From Halomonas sp. (lineage in GTDB: Bacteria > Pseudomonadota > Gammaproteobacteria > Pseudomonadales > Halomonadaceae): DNA of 64,000 bases. Shown here one piece after another: positions 49,006 to 60,947 of the stretch. Position numbers and translations under genes: made by a program. Position 1 is the first letter of the stretch; each line of letters starts with the position of its first letter. The notes under the pieces were generated by a model that saw nothing but the letters and a program-made list of their open reading frames with translations, had not been told where the DNA came from and did not search any database. The DNA lies in contig NZ_JAFWFN010000084.1 of NCBI RefSeq assembly GCF_017515565.1, forward strand, positions 32,668 through 96,667, read 5' to 3'.

Positions 49006-49038
49006 CGGGGCTGGCCTTAGGGTCAGCCCCGTTTGTTT
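49006..49038 (+). terminator. Rho-independent terminator after nqrF
   Basis: An 11-bp stem with one G-T pair (49006-49016 with 49021-49031, CGGGGCTGGCC/GGTCAGCCCCG), a TTAG loop, and TTTGTTTG after it. It ends the nqrABCDEF transcript, so nqrM probably has its own promoter or depends on readthrough. Confidence 0.92.
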
Positions 49039-49172
49039 GTCAGGTTGAAAAAATGCCACACGCCTGATCATTTCGGAGTGGCTGAGGTACAATAGTGGCT
49101 AAATGATATTGGCACTTATCGACATGAGTGTTGTCGGCAGGTGAGCAGTTAACGCAATGTCGGGAGATAAGC

Positions 49173-49427
49173 ATGACAATTTGGCTACTGGTATTTGGTT
49201 TTATGGCGTTGATGATGACCGCCATGGCGGTGGGCGTGTTGATGGGTCGTAAGCCTATCGCGGGTTCATGCGGTGGCTTAAACCAACTCGGCCTCAAGGA
49301 GGGCTGCGACATCTGTGGCGGCAAAGATGAAGTGTGCGAGGAAGAGAATCGTAAACGTATGAGCGAGCGTCGGCGTAGCGATGCAAGCCGCGGTGCCGAC
49401 TTAGGCTACGACGCCACGCGGCGTTAA
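49173..49427 (+). CDS. nqrM: Nqr assembly factor NqrM
   Basis: Small membrane protein of 84 residues (formerly DUF539) needed to mature the Na+-NQR complex, probably by delivering iron to the NqrD/NqrE centre. One N-terminal helix (WLLVFGFMALMMTAMAVGVLMG) is followed by the conserved cysteine motif GSCGGLNQLGLKEGCDICGG and a hydrophilic tail. I start at MTIWLL with CGGGAGA upstream; a GTG-like upstream extension at 49128 is not family-like. TACAAT at 49088-49093 is a possible -10, but no convincing -35 accompanies it. Confidence 0.94.
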   Translation: MTIWLLVFGFMALMMTAMAVGVLMGRKPIAGSCGGLNQLGLKEGCDICGGKDEVCEEENRKRMSERRRSDASRGADLGYDATRR

Positions 49428-49451
49428 TACTTCATCATGATGTTCAGCTTG

Positions 49452-49482
49452 ATAAACGCTCGCTTATTTAGCGGGCGTTTAT
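49452..49482 (+). terminator. Hairpin terminator after nqrM
   Basis: A 12-bp stem with one G-T pair (ATAAACGCTCGC/GCGGGCGTTTAT) and a TTATTTA loop lies 24 bp after the nqrM stop. The T-rich end is inside the stem, so it may act as an imperfect intrinsic terminator. Confidence 0.65.
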
Positions 49483-49542
49483 GTATGCGTTCTTGAATGC
49501 TTAGTTGTTAAGTACGTGCAGTTACAAGGAGATTGGAAGCGT

Positions 49543-50934
49543 ATGGCGGTTCACAATTATGATGTTGTCGTTATCGGGACTGGCCCCGCCGGTGAAAGCG
49601 CTGCTATAAACGCTGCAAAACACGGCATGCGTGTAGCGATTGTTGAGAAACAGGCCCAGGTTGGCGGTAACTGCACCCATTGGGGCACGATTCCTTCAAA
49701 AGCGCTGCGCCATCAGGTTAAGCAGATCATGGCGTTCAACACCAACCGGATGTTTCGCGATATTGGTGAACCCCGCTGGTTTTCGTTTCCCAAGGTAATG
49801 GAGCGTTCGCGTAGCACTATTGATAAGCAGGTCGAGATGCGCACAACGTTCTATGCGCGTAATCGTATCGACCTGTTTCATGGCGTCGCCCGTTTTAAAG
49901 ATGAGCATACGGTATTAGTTCGGGATCGCCAGGAAGGAATGGAGGAGCTTGTCGCCAAAAAAATTATCATCGCTACCGGCTCAAGGCCTTATCGCCCGGC
50001 AGACATTAACTTCCGTCACCCGCGAATTTACTGCTCTGATACGATTTTAAGCCTTTCCCATACGCCCCGCACGCTAGTGATTTTTGGCGCCGGTGTAATC
50101 GGCTGTGAATACGCCTCCATCTTCTCAGGGCTAGGCGTTAAAGTAGATTTGATTAACAACCGCGATAGCCTGCTCTCATTCCTCGATGATGAAATTAGCG
50201 ATGCGCTTTCATATCACTTGCGCAAACACGGCGTCTTGATCCGCCATAATGAAGAGTATGCAAGTGTTGAAGGTGATGAGTCCGGCGTGGTGGTTCATTT
50301 ACAGTCAGGTAAAAAGATCCGTGCGGATGCCTTCTTATGGGCCAACGGGCGTACCGGTAATACTGATAGCCTGGGGCTTGAAAATATCGGCTTAGAAGCA
50401 AATAGCCGCGGCCAATTGGGCGTGGATGAGCACTACCGCACCGCCATTCCAAATATTTACGCCGCAGGGGACGTGATTGGCTGGCCTAGCCTTGCCAGTG
50501 CTGCTTACGACCAGGGGTTAAATTCCTGTAACGAGCTGCTGGAAAAGGAGTACCGCTTTGTTAGCGATGTGCCCACCGGTATCTATACCATTCCAGAAAT
50601 CAGTTCCTTTGGCCCCAACGAGCGCGAACTCACTGAAGCCAAAGTGCCTTACGAAGTGGGTAAAGCCTTCTTCAAAGATACCGCCCGTGCACAGATTACC
50701 GGTGACACTGTAGGTATGCTGAAAATTCTTTTCCACCAGGATACGCTGGAGATTCTTGGTATTCACTGCTTTGGCGACCAGGCCTCAGAAATTTTGCACA
50801 TCGGCCAAGCTATTATGCAGCAGGAAGGGGAGGCGAACTCCTTAAAGTACTTTGTTAACACAACCTTCAACTACCCCACTATGGCTGAAGCCTACCGTGT
50901 GGCGGCGCAAAATGGTTTAAACCGCGTATTTTAA
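49543..50934 (+). CDS. sthA: Soluble pyridine nucleotide transhydrogenase
   Basis: Flavoprotein of 463 residues that transfers hydride between NADPH and NAD+, usually consuming excess NADPH. The FAD site is [13 protein letters not shown]. The region that holds the redox disulfide in related enzymes reads [14 protein letters not shown], with one Cys replaced, which is diagnostic of SthA. The NAD(P) site is [14 protein letters not shown], and the C-terminal dimerisation domain ends [19 protein letters not shown]. The ATG at 49543 follows AAGGAG by 11 bases. Its place after nqr matches Pseudomonas. It converges end to end on the diguanylate cyclase gene. Confidence 0.96.
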   Translation: MAVHNYDVVVIGTGPAGESAAINAAKHGMRVAIVEKQAQVGGNCTHWGTIPSKALRHQVKQIMAFNTNRMFRDIGEPRWFSFPKVMERSRSTIDKQVEMRTTFYARNRIDLFHGVARFKDEHTVLVRDRQEGMEELVAKKIIIATGSRPYRPADINFRHPRIYCSDTILSLSHTPRTLVIFGAGVIGCEYASIFSGLGVKVDLINNRDSLLSFLDDEISDALSYHLRKHGVLIRHNEEYASVEGDESGVVVHLQSGKKIRADAFLWANGRTGNTDSLGLENIGLEANSRGQLGVDEHYRTAIPNIYAAGDVIGWPSLASAAYDQGLNSCNELLEKEYRFVSDVPTGIYTIPEISSFGPNERELTEAKVPYEVGKAFFKDTARAQITGDTVGMLKILFHQDTLEILGIHCFGDQASEILHIGQAIMQQEGEANSLKYFVNTTFNYPTMAEAYRVAAQNGLNRVF

Positions 50935-52110
50935 TTAACCGAGTGCTGTGTTCAGTGCCACGTTATGTGGCACTGGCTCCCCAGGCACAATGCTTTCCAC
51001 TCTATTGCGGCCTAAGGCTTTTGCTTGGTAGAGCGCTTGATCAGCCAGTGAATAAATTTGTTCAAACGTGAAACTGCCATCAGGGGCGCAGCTAATGCCA
51101 ATGCTAGCGGTTTGTTGCGGGAGTTCAGATAGGTGTTGAAGATCCAAGTCGGCAATCTCTTTGCGGATCCGCTCAGCGACATGTTCGGCGTCCTCAAGGT
51201 GGGTATTGGGCATGAGCAAGCAAAACTCTTCACCGCCAATACGTGCAAGCGTGTCTGCCGGGCGCTTAAGTTGCTTCATGCGTGCGCTGACTACACGAAG
51301 TACTTCATCGCCGATAGGGTGGCCAAAGGTATCGTTTACACGCTTAAAGTAGTCTAAATCAATCAGTAAAAAGCTCAGCGGTTGTTGCTGGCGTTGAGCG
51401 TTGGTTAGTTGCTCCTGTGCTGTACCTATGAGGTGGCGACGGTTATAAAGGCCGGTAAGTTCGTCGGTGAGCATCAGCGCTTTAAGCGAATCACGCTGGC
51501 GTTGTAGGCGAAAAACCGCGATCAGTAGCACCGTTGCAATCAGCATAACCATTGCTACAAGAAAACTAACGGCAGTTGAAAGGCGCTGCATTATTCGGCG
51601 TTGTTGCCCGGCAGCGGTATGGACGACATCGTTTAGTTCGAAATATACCCATGCCATATTGGCTTCTAATTCTGTGGCTAAGCGCTGTAAAGTTGGCAAT
51701 TGGCTGGGCGTATTAACAGCACGTTGAGCGCTTTGCTCTAATGCGTTGAGCTGTCCAGGTAAAGCCTGCATATCATTTTGTAAGTAGTCAGCGCGTCGCA
51801 ATAACTGTGGGTGTTGCGCTAAACCGTGTTCAACATGGGCAAGATACTGTCGGGATAGCCAGGTTATATGGTTAATCTGGCGTAAGTGGATGGCTTCAGG
51901 CTGATCTATAAATCCCTCGAGAGCGATCTGAAATTGTGGTGTTGTTTGCTGGGCACGAACGATATCGCCCACGAGGGCGGTATAGTCAGCACCTAGCTGC
52001 TGTCTGGCACTATAAACGTAGCTAGCAATTAATAAGGCACAAATGCTGACGCTCACTGCCAACAACCCGGCTAAACGCCAAGGCATGGAAGGGCGGCATA
52101 GAGCTTTCAT
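50935..52110 (-). CDS. Membrane diguanylate cyclase (GGDEF domain)
   Basis: Protein of 391 residues. Helices at about 11-33 and 185-208 bracket a periplasmic helical sensor region. The catalytic GGDEF domain (about 225-380) has DELTGLYNRRHL, DYFKRVNDTFGHPIGDEVL and the active GGEEF signature (ARIGGEEFCLLMPNT). RPAD five residues upstream is the inhibitory site that binds c-di-GMP, so feedback control is likely. No EAL domain is present. It overlaps the upstream molybdopterin-fold gene by 4 bp (ATGA), so they are made together. Confidence 0.93.
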   Translation of the reverse strand: MKALCRPSMPWRLAGLLAVSVSICALLIASYVYSARQQLGADYTALVGDIVRAQQTTPQFQIALEGFIDQPEAIHLRQINHITWLSRQYLAHVEHGLAQHPQLLRRADYLQNDMQALPGQLNALEQSAQRAVNTPSQLPTLQRLATELEANMAWVYFELNDVVHTAAGQQRRIMQRLSTAVSFLVAMVMLIATVLLIAVFRLQRQRDSLKALMLTDELTGLYNRRHLIGTAQEQLTNAQRQQQPLSFLLIDLDYFKRVNDTFGHPIGDEVLRVVSARMKQLKRPADTLARIGGEEFCLLMPNTHLEDAEHVAERIRKEIADLDLQHLSELPQQTASIGISCAPDGSFTFEQIYSLADQALYQAKALGRNRVESIVPGEPVPHNVALNTALG

Positions 52111-52658
52111 TGCTGCCTAAGTTCCTTAATAGACCAAATCCAGCGTGTTAGCGGCATGGTTCCAGCGCGCACTGCAGCGAGGTTATCCGGCGCGATCAAC
52201 ATTAATGGACCAAGATGGTCTAACGCTATGGGTTCACCGTCGAGCCGTGTTGTAAGGAAATATCGGGTTCGTGCCCGTTCCTGTCCTTCTAAAAAAACCG
52301 TATAGTTATCTATGGCGATGAGGCGGATACGCTGATCGGCAGAAATGCCCTGTTGCTCAATTAGATCATTTAACCACACGCCTGTGAAACGTCCGCTGGT
52401 GCCTTCAGGATGCGTCATTTCTATATCGAAAATAGGCAATGTTTCGATATCTGCGAGGGATAGCCAATGTTGGTCGTAGCCAATGGTGACGCTTAAAACC
52501 AGTTTCTGGTTTTGAGAATTTGTGTACTGGCTAGGCACAACAATCCCGCCCGCGTGCAGTGTTGGTATAAATACCCAATACGTTAGCACGCTGATAAAAA
52601 TGGCGGCGGGGGAAAAGCGAAACCACTGAATCTGCGCTACGCGTGGGTGGACAGACAT
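52107..52658 (-). CDS. Exported molybdopterin-oxidoreductase-fold protein without cysteine, partner of the cyclase
   Basis: Protein of 183 residues with an N-terminal hydrophobic segment (FSPAAIFISVLTYWVFIPTLHAGG) that exports or anchors it. The rest resembles the sulfite-oxidase molybdopterin-binding fold (SLADIETLPIFDIEMTHPEG, TGVWLNDLIEQQG, GPLMLIAPDN, PLTRWIWSIKEL). The molybdenum-ligating Cys is absent; the protein has no cysteine. It is therefore probably a ligand sensor rather than an enzyme. The ATG at 52658 has AGGGAG at normal spacing; 52691 is the alternative. It overlaps the diguanylate cyclase gene. Confidence 0.7.
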   Translation of the reverse strand: MSVHPRVAQIQWFRFSPAAIFISVLTYWVFIPTLHAGGIVVPSQYTNSQNQKLVLSVTIGYDQHWLSLADIETLPIFDIEMTHPEGTSGRFTGVWLNDLIEQQGISADQRIRLIAIDNYTVFLEGQERARTRYFLTTRLDGEPIALDHLGPLMLIAPDNLAAVRAGTMPLTRWIWSIKELRQQ

Positions 52659-52794
52659 ATTGAAGCTCCCTGAGATGCCAATTTTGGTCATGCGGTTGTC
52701 AATGTCTGTGTAAACTTAAACAAACTTTCGTTGCAATAGCCATCCTTTGTAATAATGAATTTAGTATTGTTTTTAACGTTAACACTTACTTAAT

Positions 52795-53757
52795 TTATTT
52801 AGTTTTATGGAATGACGGGTTTAAAGTTTTCAGCATTTCAATTGCGCGCGTTTGCCATTCGCCCTCTAATGCGGCGGCTTGGCTTAGCGCCTCGTGAGCG
52901 CCGGTGGTGTCTTCCTGCTGAAGCCGCACCAGGGCTACGTTGAGCCAGGCGGCGCCCATGGCAGAGTCAAACTGCGTGGCAGACTCAAAGGCCTGTAGTG
53001 CGGCATCTGGCTGTTCCGCCGCATACAGGGCATTACCGAGGGCGAATTTGCCAAGGGGGTTGGTTGGGTAGCGTTCGGCAAAGGCTTGCCAGCTACTTAG
53101 TGAGGCCGCAGAACCGTGCTGCTCTTCAAAAGCACTGATGGCTTCCAAGGCATTTCGCGCAGTCACCCCTTCTGGCAGCGTGCCCGGTTCGCTTACCACA
53201 AACCCCCAGCGCCCGGTGCGCGCCCACGTGGCATCAAAGCGGCTAAACGACATCGTATGCCGCTCGATTTCACCACTGCGCAAAATCAGCGTCTCATTAG
53301 GCAAATCGAACCCAATCGCTACCGCATAGTGCCACATGGGAAACGCGGGTAACGCGAGATTTTGCATCACGACCACCGGGTCACCTGCCTCCAGGTGGCT
53401 AAGTAGTGCATCCATGGTGCCGCGTATAGGAAAGGCCAGTTGTTCATAGCGGCGCACTGTGGCCAACATTTCAGGCTGTACGCTACCCTCTCTGCCGGGC
53501 AAAAAAACCTGGGGGATCAACTGCTCAAGGCTGGCATCCACCTCCTGATGATTAAGCACCATAGCAAGCGTTGCCGGGCCACACTGGTACTCAGTTTGCG
53601 CATAAAACGGCACCTGGGTGAGTTCAGTTTGGGGAGTAAGGTTCGCCTTGGTGCTTTCTAGCAGCACGGGGCTCCTTGCGCAGGCGGTTAGTAGCAGGGC
53701 AAATAGTAAAACGCCCGCAAAGCGGGCGTTTTTAAACAGTGTCGGCATGTTGAGCAT
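52795..53757 (-). CDS. PA2778-family cysteine peptidase lipoprotein with TPR repeats
   Basis: Lipoprotein of 320 residues with signal MPTLFKNARFAGVLLFALLLTAC ending in the lipobox LTAC. Residues about 45-190 form a C39-like papain-fold domain: VPFYAQTEYQCGPATLAMVLN with the Gln and catalytic Cys, and MWHYAVAIGFD with the His; the usual Asp position reads LRSG. The C-terminal 120 residues are TPR helices (NPLGKFALGNALYAAEQPDAAL). The peptide substrate is unknown. It begins one base after the PA2779-family gene; the two families are usual neighbours. A terminator-like hairpin lies inside its first codons. Confidence 0.88.
   Translation of the reverse strand: MLNMPTLFKNARFAGVLLFALLLTACARSPVLLESTKANLTPQTELTQVPFYAQTEYQCGPATLAMVLNHQEVDASLEQLIPQVFLPGREGSVQPEMLATVRRYEQLAFPIRGTMDALLSHLEAGDPVVVMQNLALPAFPMWHYAVAIGFDLPNETLILRSGEIERHTMSFSRFDATWARTGRWGFVVSEPGTLPEGVTARNALEAISAFEEQHGSAASLSSWQAFAERYPTNPLGKFALGNALYAAEQPDAALQAFESATQFDSAMGAAWLNVALVRLQQEDTTGAHEALSQAAALEGEWQTRAIEMLKTLNPSFHKTK
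53708..53732. terminator. Terminator-like hairpin inside the signal-peptide coding region
   Basis: A perfect 11-bp stem AAAACGCCCGC/GCGGGCGTTTT with an AAA loop lies 25-50 bases into the PA2778-family gene. On the minus strand it reads as a GC stem followed by TTTTAC, the form of an intrinsic terminator, yet it encodes the signal peptide in frame. See findings. Confidence 0.8.
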
Positions 53758-53758
53758 C

Positions 53759-54157
53759 TTAGCGAGTGAACGGATAAACGTCGGTTAAACCGAGAATATC
53801 GGTAATCAGCAGAATGATGAACACTGCAAACAGCACGCCAATGACGCCAGCACCCGCAGGCATCTGCTCTAGCTGTTCAGCCATTTGCTGTGCTTCGGCA
53901 TCGCTTAGCGCGGCAACACGGGCTTCAACTTCGTTAAGGTCCACACCCTGCTTTAGCAGCTGGTCTTGCACATCGGCCCGAGCCAGAACGTTGTAAATAC
54001 GTTCGCGGTCAGCGCCAGCACGGTCAGCTGATAAAGCAGATTGCGTCGTCACTAGGTCCATAGATTGCGGGGCAACCGGTGATGCTGCAACAGGTAGGCT
54101 GGTAATCACAAGAGCGGCAATTAGCAGGGTCGAGAGGTAAGCACGTAATGTTTTCAT
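53759..54157 (-). CDS. PA2779-family protein
   Basis: Protein of 132 residues. A signal peptide (MKTLRAYLSTLLIAALVITSLPVAASP) is followed by a helical segment (ADVQDQLLKQGVDLNEVEARVAAL, then SDAEAQQMAEQLEQMP) and a C-terminal membrane helix (GVIGVLFAVFIILLITDILGLTDVYPF). The C-terminal ILLITDILGLTDVYPF is the family hallmark. Function is unknown; it is regularly paired with the C39-like lipoprotein, perhaps as its membrane partner or substrate. The start at 54157 has AAGGA eight bases upstream; a longer frame to 54316 overlaps holA and is rejected. Confidence 0.87.
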   Translation of the reverse strand: MKTLRAYLSTLLIAALVITSLPVAASPVAPQSMDLVTTQSALSADRAGADRERIYNVLARADVQDQLLKQGVDLNEVEARVAALSDAEAQQMAEQLEQMPAGAGVIGVLFAVFIILLITDILGLTDVYPFTR

Positions 54158-54257
54158 CGTCTTCATCCTTAGACTGGTCGGGGAACAAGTTTTTTTATTG
54201 CTTGAAACAACAGTATAGAAATAAATGGCTTGGGGTTTAAGACTTAACTGCAAAGTG

Positions 54258-55321
54258 CTAATTATTTGCACTAATGCGATAGGTCCAAGGCGTTTCAGCC
54301 AAAAGGCCTTTTGCACCGGCCATGGTAATGGCGAGGTCGTGAAGTCCTGGCCATAGCGGCACCTGTGATGCGCCTTTTACTGCAAGGTCTAAACGTTGAG
54401 CCATCAAAAGAAGCTTGTGCAAGCGTTTCATGGATAGGCGGCCGATGGCCTTTTGGTAAGCGGGGCGTCGTTTATCAAAAATCATCGGTTTTTGGGTTTT
54501 GCAGGCGTGCTCAAAGCTTTGGCCTTGGTCCAGGTGCTGGTGCAGTGAGAGCAGGGTGCGCAGCTCGCGGCTTAGCGCCCACAGCACAATGGGGGCTTCT
54601 ACCCCTTCGCTTTTTAAACCGGTTACGATTTTAGACGCGCGACTAGGCTCGCCTTTCAAACAGGCATCGGCCAAGTTAAACACATCAAAACGGGAGCTAT
54701 CCTCAACGCCTTGGGCTATATGTTCTGCGTTAAGGCGCGTGTTTTGCGGATAGATAAGGGCAAGCTTTTGCAGCTCTTGATCCGCGGCCAGCAGGTTGCC
54801 TTCGGTACGTTCACCCAGCAGGCGGGCCGCATCTAGCTCAATCTGCAGCCCGTGGAGCGAGGCGCGATCCCGCAGCCAATAGCCCAAGCGAGATACATCA
54901 ACGGGCCACACCGGCACGAACAGCCCGTGTTTATCCAGCGCTTTAAACCAGGCGCTTTTTTGCTGTTTGGCATCCAGCTTGCCCATGCTGACCAGCAGTA
55001 GGTCATCGTTGCCATCCATCATCTCAGCGTACTGTGCCAGCGCTTTGCTGCCTTCTTGGCCGAGCTTATGGTGGCCTAAACGCAGCTCTAAAAGTTTGTT
55101 AGAGGCAAACAGAGAAAGATTGCTGGCGGTTTCCAGCAGGCGCCCCCAGGCAAAGTTGGCTTCAACGTCCAGGACTTCTCGTTCTTCAATCCCTGCTTGC
55201 CGGGCGGCTAAGCGCACAGCATCGCAAGCATCGCGGTGCTGCAAGGGTTCATCACCGGCCACAATAACCGCTTTAGGCAGCTTTTTGGCTAGCGCAGCGG
55301 GTAGCTGGTCGGAAAATACCT

Positions 55322-55325
<4 letters not shown>
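54258..55325 (-). CDS. holA: DNA polymerase III delta subunit
   Basis: Clamp-loader subunit that opens the beta clamp, 355 residues. The N-terminal region reads MKVFSDQLPAALAKKLPKAVIVAGDEPL with the VAGDEP motif of delta in place of a functional P-loop, and the AAA-like and collar domains follow (NLLAADQELQKLALIYP, WALSRELRTLL). The start is GTG and overlaps the lptE stop by 4 bp (GTGA), giving the leuS-lptE-holA order typical of gammaproteobacteria. Confidence 0.95.
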
Positions 55326-58452
<3,127 letters not shown>

Positions 58453-58580
58453 TCAGGGCGCAAAGTGAATAGTAGATGACGGGTGTCAGATAAGTAACGT
58501 CGATTGTATCCTATGCGGGTGTATCCTTGAACGGCTAGCCGATGATAGGAACACTCTGGGTCGACAAAAGGAGAGGTACC

Positions 58581-59117
58581 ATGGAACAACATAACGATCA
58601 TCGTTTGCGCGAAGGCTACGAGCGCCTGTTAGAGCGCATGCAAAATGGCGCCAACGAGCTCACTTGGGACAACCTACAAAAGGACTTGGACGACGCCGTT
58701 GCCTTTGAAGCGGAGCTTGAGGAGTACACCAAAGACGAGCTAGCGCTGCTGCGTGCCTGGGTAGAGCGCGACCTAAAAGATATGCGCTACTACATGGCGG
58801 ATACCGGCAAGCAGGTAGCCAGCTGGTTGGGCATTGATATTGACGGCCTTTCCCGCCGGGTTGCCGAATCGTTGCTTTCCATTGCCGATCGCAGCGTGGT
58901 CGATCGCGAACGCTTTGAAGATGACCTGGAAGCCGCCCGCGCCGACTACTGCGAAGGTGAAATGGCCGCCCCGGGTTTAATGGCCTGCGTTCACTGCGAT
59001 GCCCAGGTAATGCTCAGCACGGTTGCCCGTATAGAGCCTTGCCACCAGTGTGGCCATCGTTACTTTTATCGCTTCCCCAATAAAATCATCGAAACCCGAT
59101 ACGGCGGTACGCTCTAA
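58581..59117 (+). CDS. YbeL-like zinc-ribbon protein (DUF1451)
   Basis: Protein of 178 residues starting at MEQHNDHRLREGYERLLERM with GGAGAGG upstream. The first 130 residues are helical and acidic. The C-terminal zinc ribbon has CVHCDAQ and CHQCGHRYFYR. E. coli ybeL also lies next to leuS. The role is unknown. It overlaps the 3-prime end of the convergent transporter gene by 4 bp. Confidence 0.88.
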   Translation: MEQHNDHRLREGYERLLERMQNGANELTWDNLQKDLDDAVAFEAELEEYTKDELALLRAWVERDLKDMRYYMADTGKQVASWLGIDIDGLSRRVAESLLSIADRSVVDRERFEDDLEAARADYCEGEMAAPGLMACVHCDAQVMLSTVARIEPCHQCGHRYFYRFPNKIIETRYGGTL

Positions 59118-60427
59118 ATAACGAGCCAACTGAGGCCTGCAATCGCCCCTAGCGAGAGCAGGCTCATCATCCCGGCGTAGGGTAAGTTATCCCGCATCAT
59201 TTGGTAGCCGCTAACCCCGTAGCGCCCCTGCAGTGAAAGATTGATACCGGAAAGCGGCCCTACGCTGGTGCCCACCGCCCAAGCGCTAAGCGCCACAAAG
59301 GCAAACAGCGTTTGCTCTCCGCCGTTCAAGTTCAAAACTGACGCCAACACCGAAACGCCAATAATCGGGTGTAGCCCCACTAACGCACTTAGCGTGATAG
59401 CGACGAAGCTCACCATGGCCTGCCACATGCCAAAGCGGGCAAACAGCGTCCACTCATCGCCTGCTGCCGCCGCGACAAGGGTAGAAAGCCCCAGCGTTAA
59501 TAAGCCGGCCGCCAAAAACAGCGAGATTTCCCCGCGCATGCCGGGCAGCCGAGTAACGGTATGCTGGCGAATGCGCCGCAGCGTATAGCGCGTGCCTTCC
59601 CGCAGGTTGCTAAGCAGCGCCACCCCGGGCAGCAAAAAAGTAATAATGCTGACGATAGTGAGTGAGGGGGTAAGCCAGAAGTGAAATACCATCACCAGCG
59701 CCGCCATGCTGGCAGGCATTAACAGGCTGCGCGGTGAAAGCGAAAAACCGTCCACCTCAGCTAAATCAAACCGCCGCCTTAGCTCCAGCGTGGTGAGTAG
59801 CCCCGAGAGCATCGCCAGCGGAAAGCCAATCAGCGCAATGTGGCCATACTGCACCGACGGGACTAGCGCGATCACCACCGCCATAGACGCAAAGAAGGGC
59901 GACCACAGCGCGGCGCTACTTAGCCCACGGTTTAACGCCAACAGCTGTGGCGTAGTTAATGGCGCGCGCCGTGCCAAACGATCGCCCACCATAAACACCG
60001 TGGAAAGATTCAAAATGGTGCCAAGAAAATGCACGCCTAGCCACGTGCGCAGTACGCCATCCGCGCCGGTGACCCGTTTACCCGGCGGGCGCTTGTTACC
60101 CTGGGTGCCAATCAAAGAAATAAAGCTAACGCCCACCAGCATCGTGGCCACAAACACGTTGCCCTGCAACATGGCAGGCCAGTTGACCGCCGCGCCATAA
60201 ACCACCCGTGCCACCACCAACATCAGCGCGCCAATGGCAATCAACACCCCCGCCTGAACGCGCGAACGCTTAGGAATATCCCGCCACAGCAGCGCTACTG
60301 CCGTCCACAGCAAATAACTCACCGCCTGCGCCGTTGGCACCGCGCCGGTAAAACCAATAATTTGTGCCAACAGCCCAAGCAGAATCAAAACACCCGCTAA
60401 GCGCTGCCGCATTGTTGTCTCTTGCAT
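59114..60427 (-). CDS. Polytopic membrane protein, probable ion-transporter-superfamily member
   Basis: Membrane protein of 437 residues with about eleven hydrophobic segments that I do not recognise at family level. It has an inverted-repeat feel: NRGLSSAALWSPFFASMAVVIALVP in the first half and LVGLHPIIGVSVLASVLNLNGGE plus GTSVGPLSGINLSLQGRYG in the second, with Gly/Ser/Pro re-entrant-like loops as in ArsB/DctM-type transporters. The substrate cannot be inferred. It is transcribed alone and marks the end of the conserved core before the mobile region. Confidence 0.6.
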   Translation of the reverse strand: MQETTMRQRLAGVLILLGLLAQIIGFTGAVPTAQAVSYLLWTAVALLWRDIPKRSRVQAGVLIAIGALMLVVARVVYGAAVNWPAMLQGNVFVATMLVGVSFISLIGTQGNKRPPGKRVTGADGVLRTWLGVHFLGTILNLSTVFMVGDRLARRAPLTTPQLLALNRGLSSAALWSPFFASMAVVIALVPSVQYGHIALIGFPLAMLSGLLTTLELRRRFDLAEVDGFSLSPRSLLMPASMAALVMVFHFWLTPSLTIVSIITFLLPGVALLSNLREGTRYTLRRIRQHTVTRLPGMRGEISLFLAAGLLTLGLSTLVAAAAGDEWTLFARFGMWQAMVSFVAITLSALVGLHPIIGVSVLASVLNLNGGEQTLFAFVALSAWAVGTSVGPLSGINLSLQGRYGVSGYQMMRDNLPYAGMMSLLSLGAIAGLSWLVI

Positions 60428-60676
60428 CTCAATCCCTTAATGGTCGAGTTAGCAGGCTAATCGGATTTTCAACAATTGGCTAGCGGCAACAGGATATGAA
60501 ACCCGAAGTTCTCGTAACGCGTGGTAACGAGCGAAGCGAAGCACTCGCGGGAGCAATGCCAAGCCAATGCAACCAAGCCTGGTAATGATGTGGGAGGGCG
60601 CTTCAGCGCGCGAAGATTAAGCCGCTAATGTTGGCGGTGTTGCTGAAATGTAAGAAGGCAACGTAGTAGCGCGTAT
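60428..60676. repeat. Repeat-bearing intergenic segment left of the IS
   Basis: No gene is visible. Two features stand out. CGCGTGGTAACGAGC at 60519-60532 resembles the IS target and repeat junctions on the other side of the IS. GTGGGAGGGCGCTTCAGCGC at 60590 onward (to 60615) is a REP-like palindrome of the GTGGGAG...CGAAG type known from pseudomonads. GTAGCGCGTA at 60666-60675 is the left flank of the inserted IS. Confidence 0.6.
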
Positions 60677-60690
60677 ATGGACTCCTCCTC

Positions 60691-60947
60691 GCTTGCAAGC
60701 ACAAAAGGTCATAGCGGCAATGTCGACTGCTAGCGTATATTCGGTCTCGTCAAGGATGCCTAACGTGTGGGCATCGGACCTTAATGGGCTATTCGCACGC
60801 CGGGTACCCGCAGGGTAAACGAGCTCTAAGGCTCTACGCGCTACACGGTATGGCCCGGCGTCGGTTCGACCTGTTCGCCATCTCTCTTGTGGTGTTGCAA
60901 TCGGGGTGGTGGGTACACTGGTTAAAGGTTTCTGGTCACGTCGCCGC
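60691..60947 (-). ncRNA. Putative bridge RNA (seekRNA) region of the IS
   Basis: Non-coding end of the element, between the transposase stop and the inverted repeat, the place where IS1111-type elements encode their guide RNA. Read on the transposase strand it has several small hairpins, such as TACCC-TGC-GGGTA near 60804-60816 and GATGCC/GGCATC at 60755-60775. Between 60844 and 60813 it contains GTAGCGCGTA, identical to the left flank of the insertion, then nine bases, then AGCTCGTT, complementary to the right flank. This fits a target-binding loop with two guides. The RNA ends are not defined. Confidence 0.65.

Noticed and set aside
54158-54316. Longer start for the PA2779-family protein
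   Set aside because: It would overlap holA and place the signal peptide in the middle of the protein.
60590-60615. Single REP-like palindrome as a mobile unit
   Set aside because: Only one copy is seen in the window, so neither a pair nor an associated RAYT gene supports more than a REP-like label.
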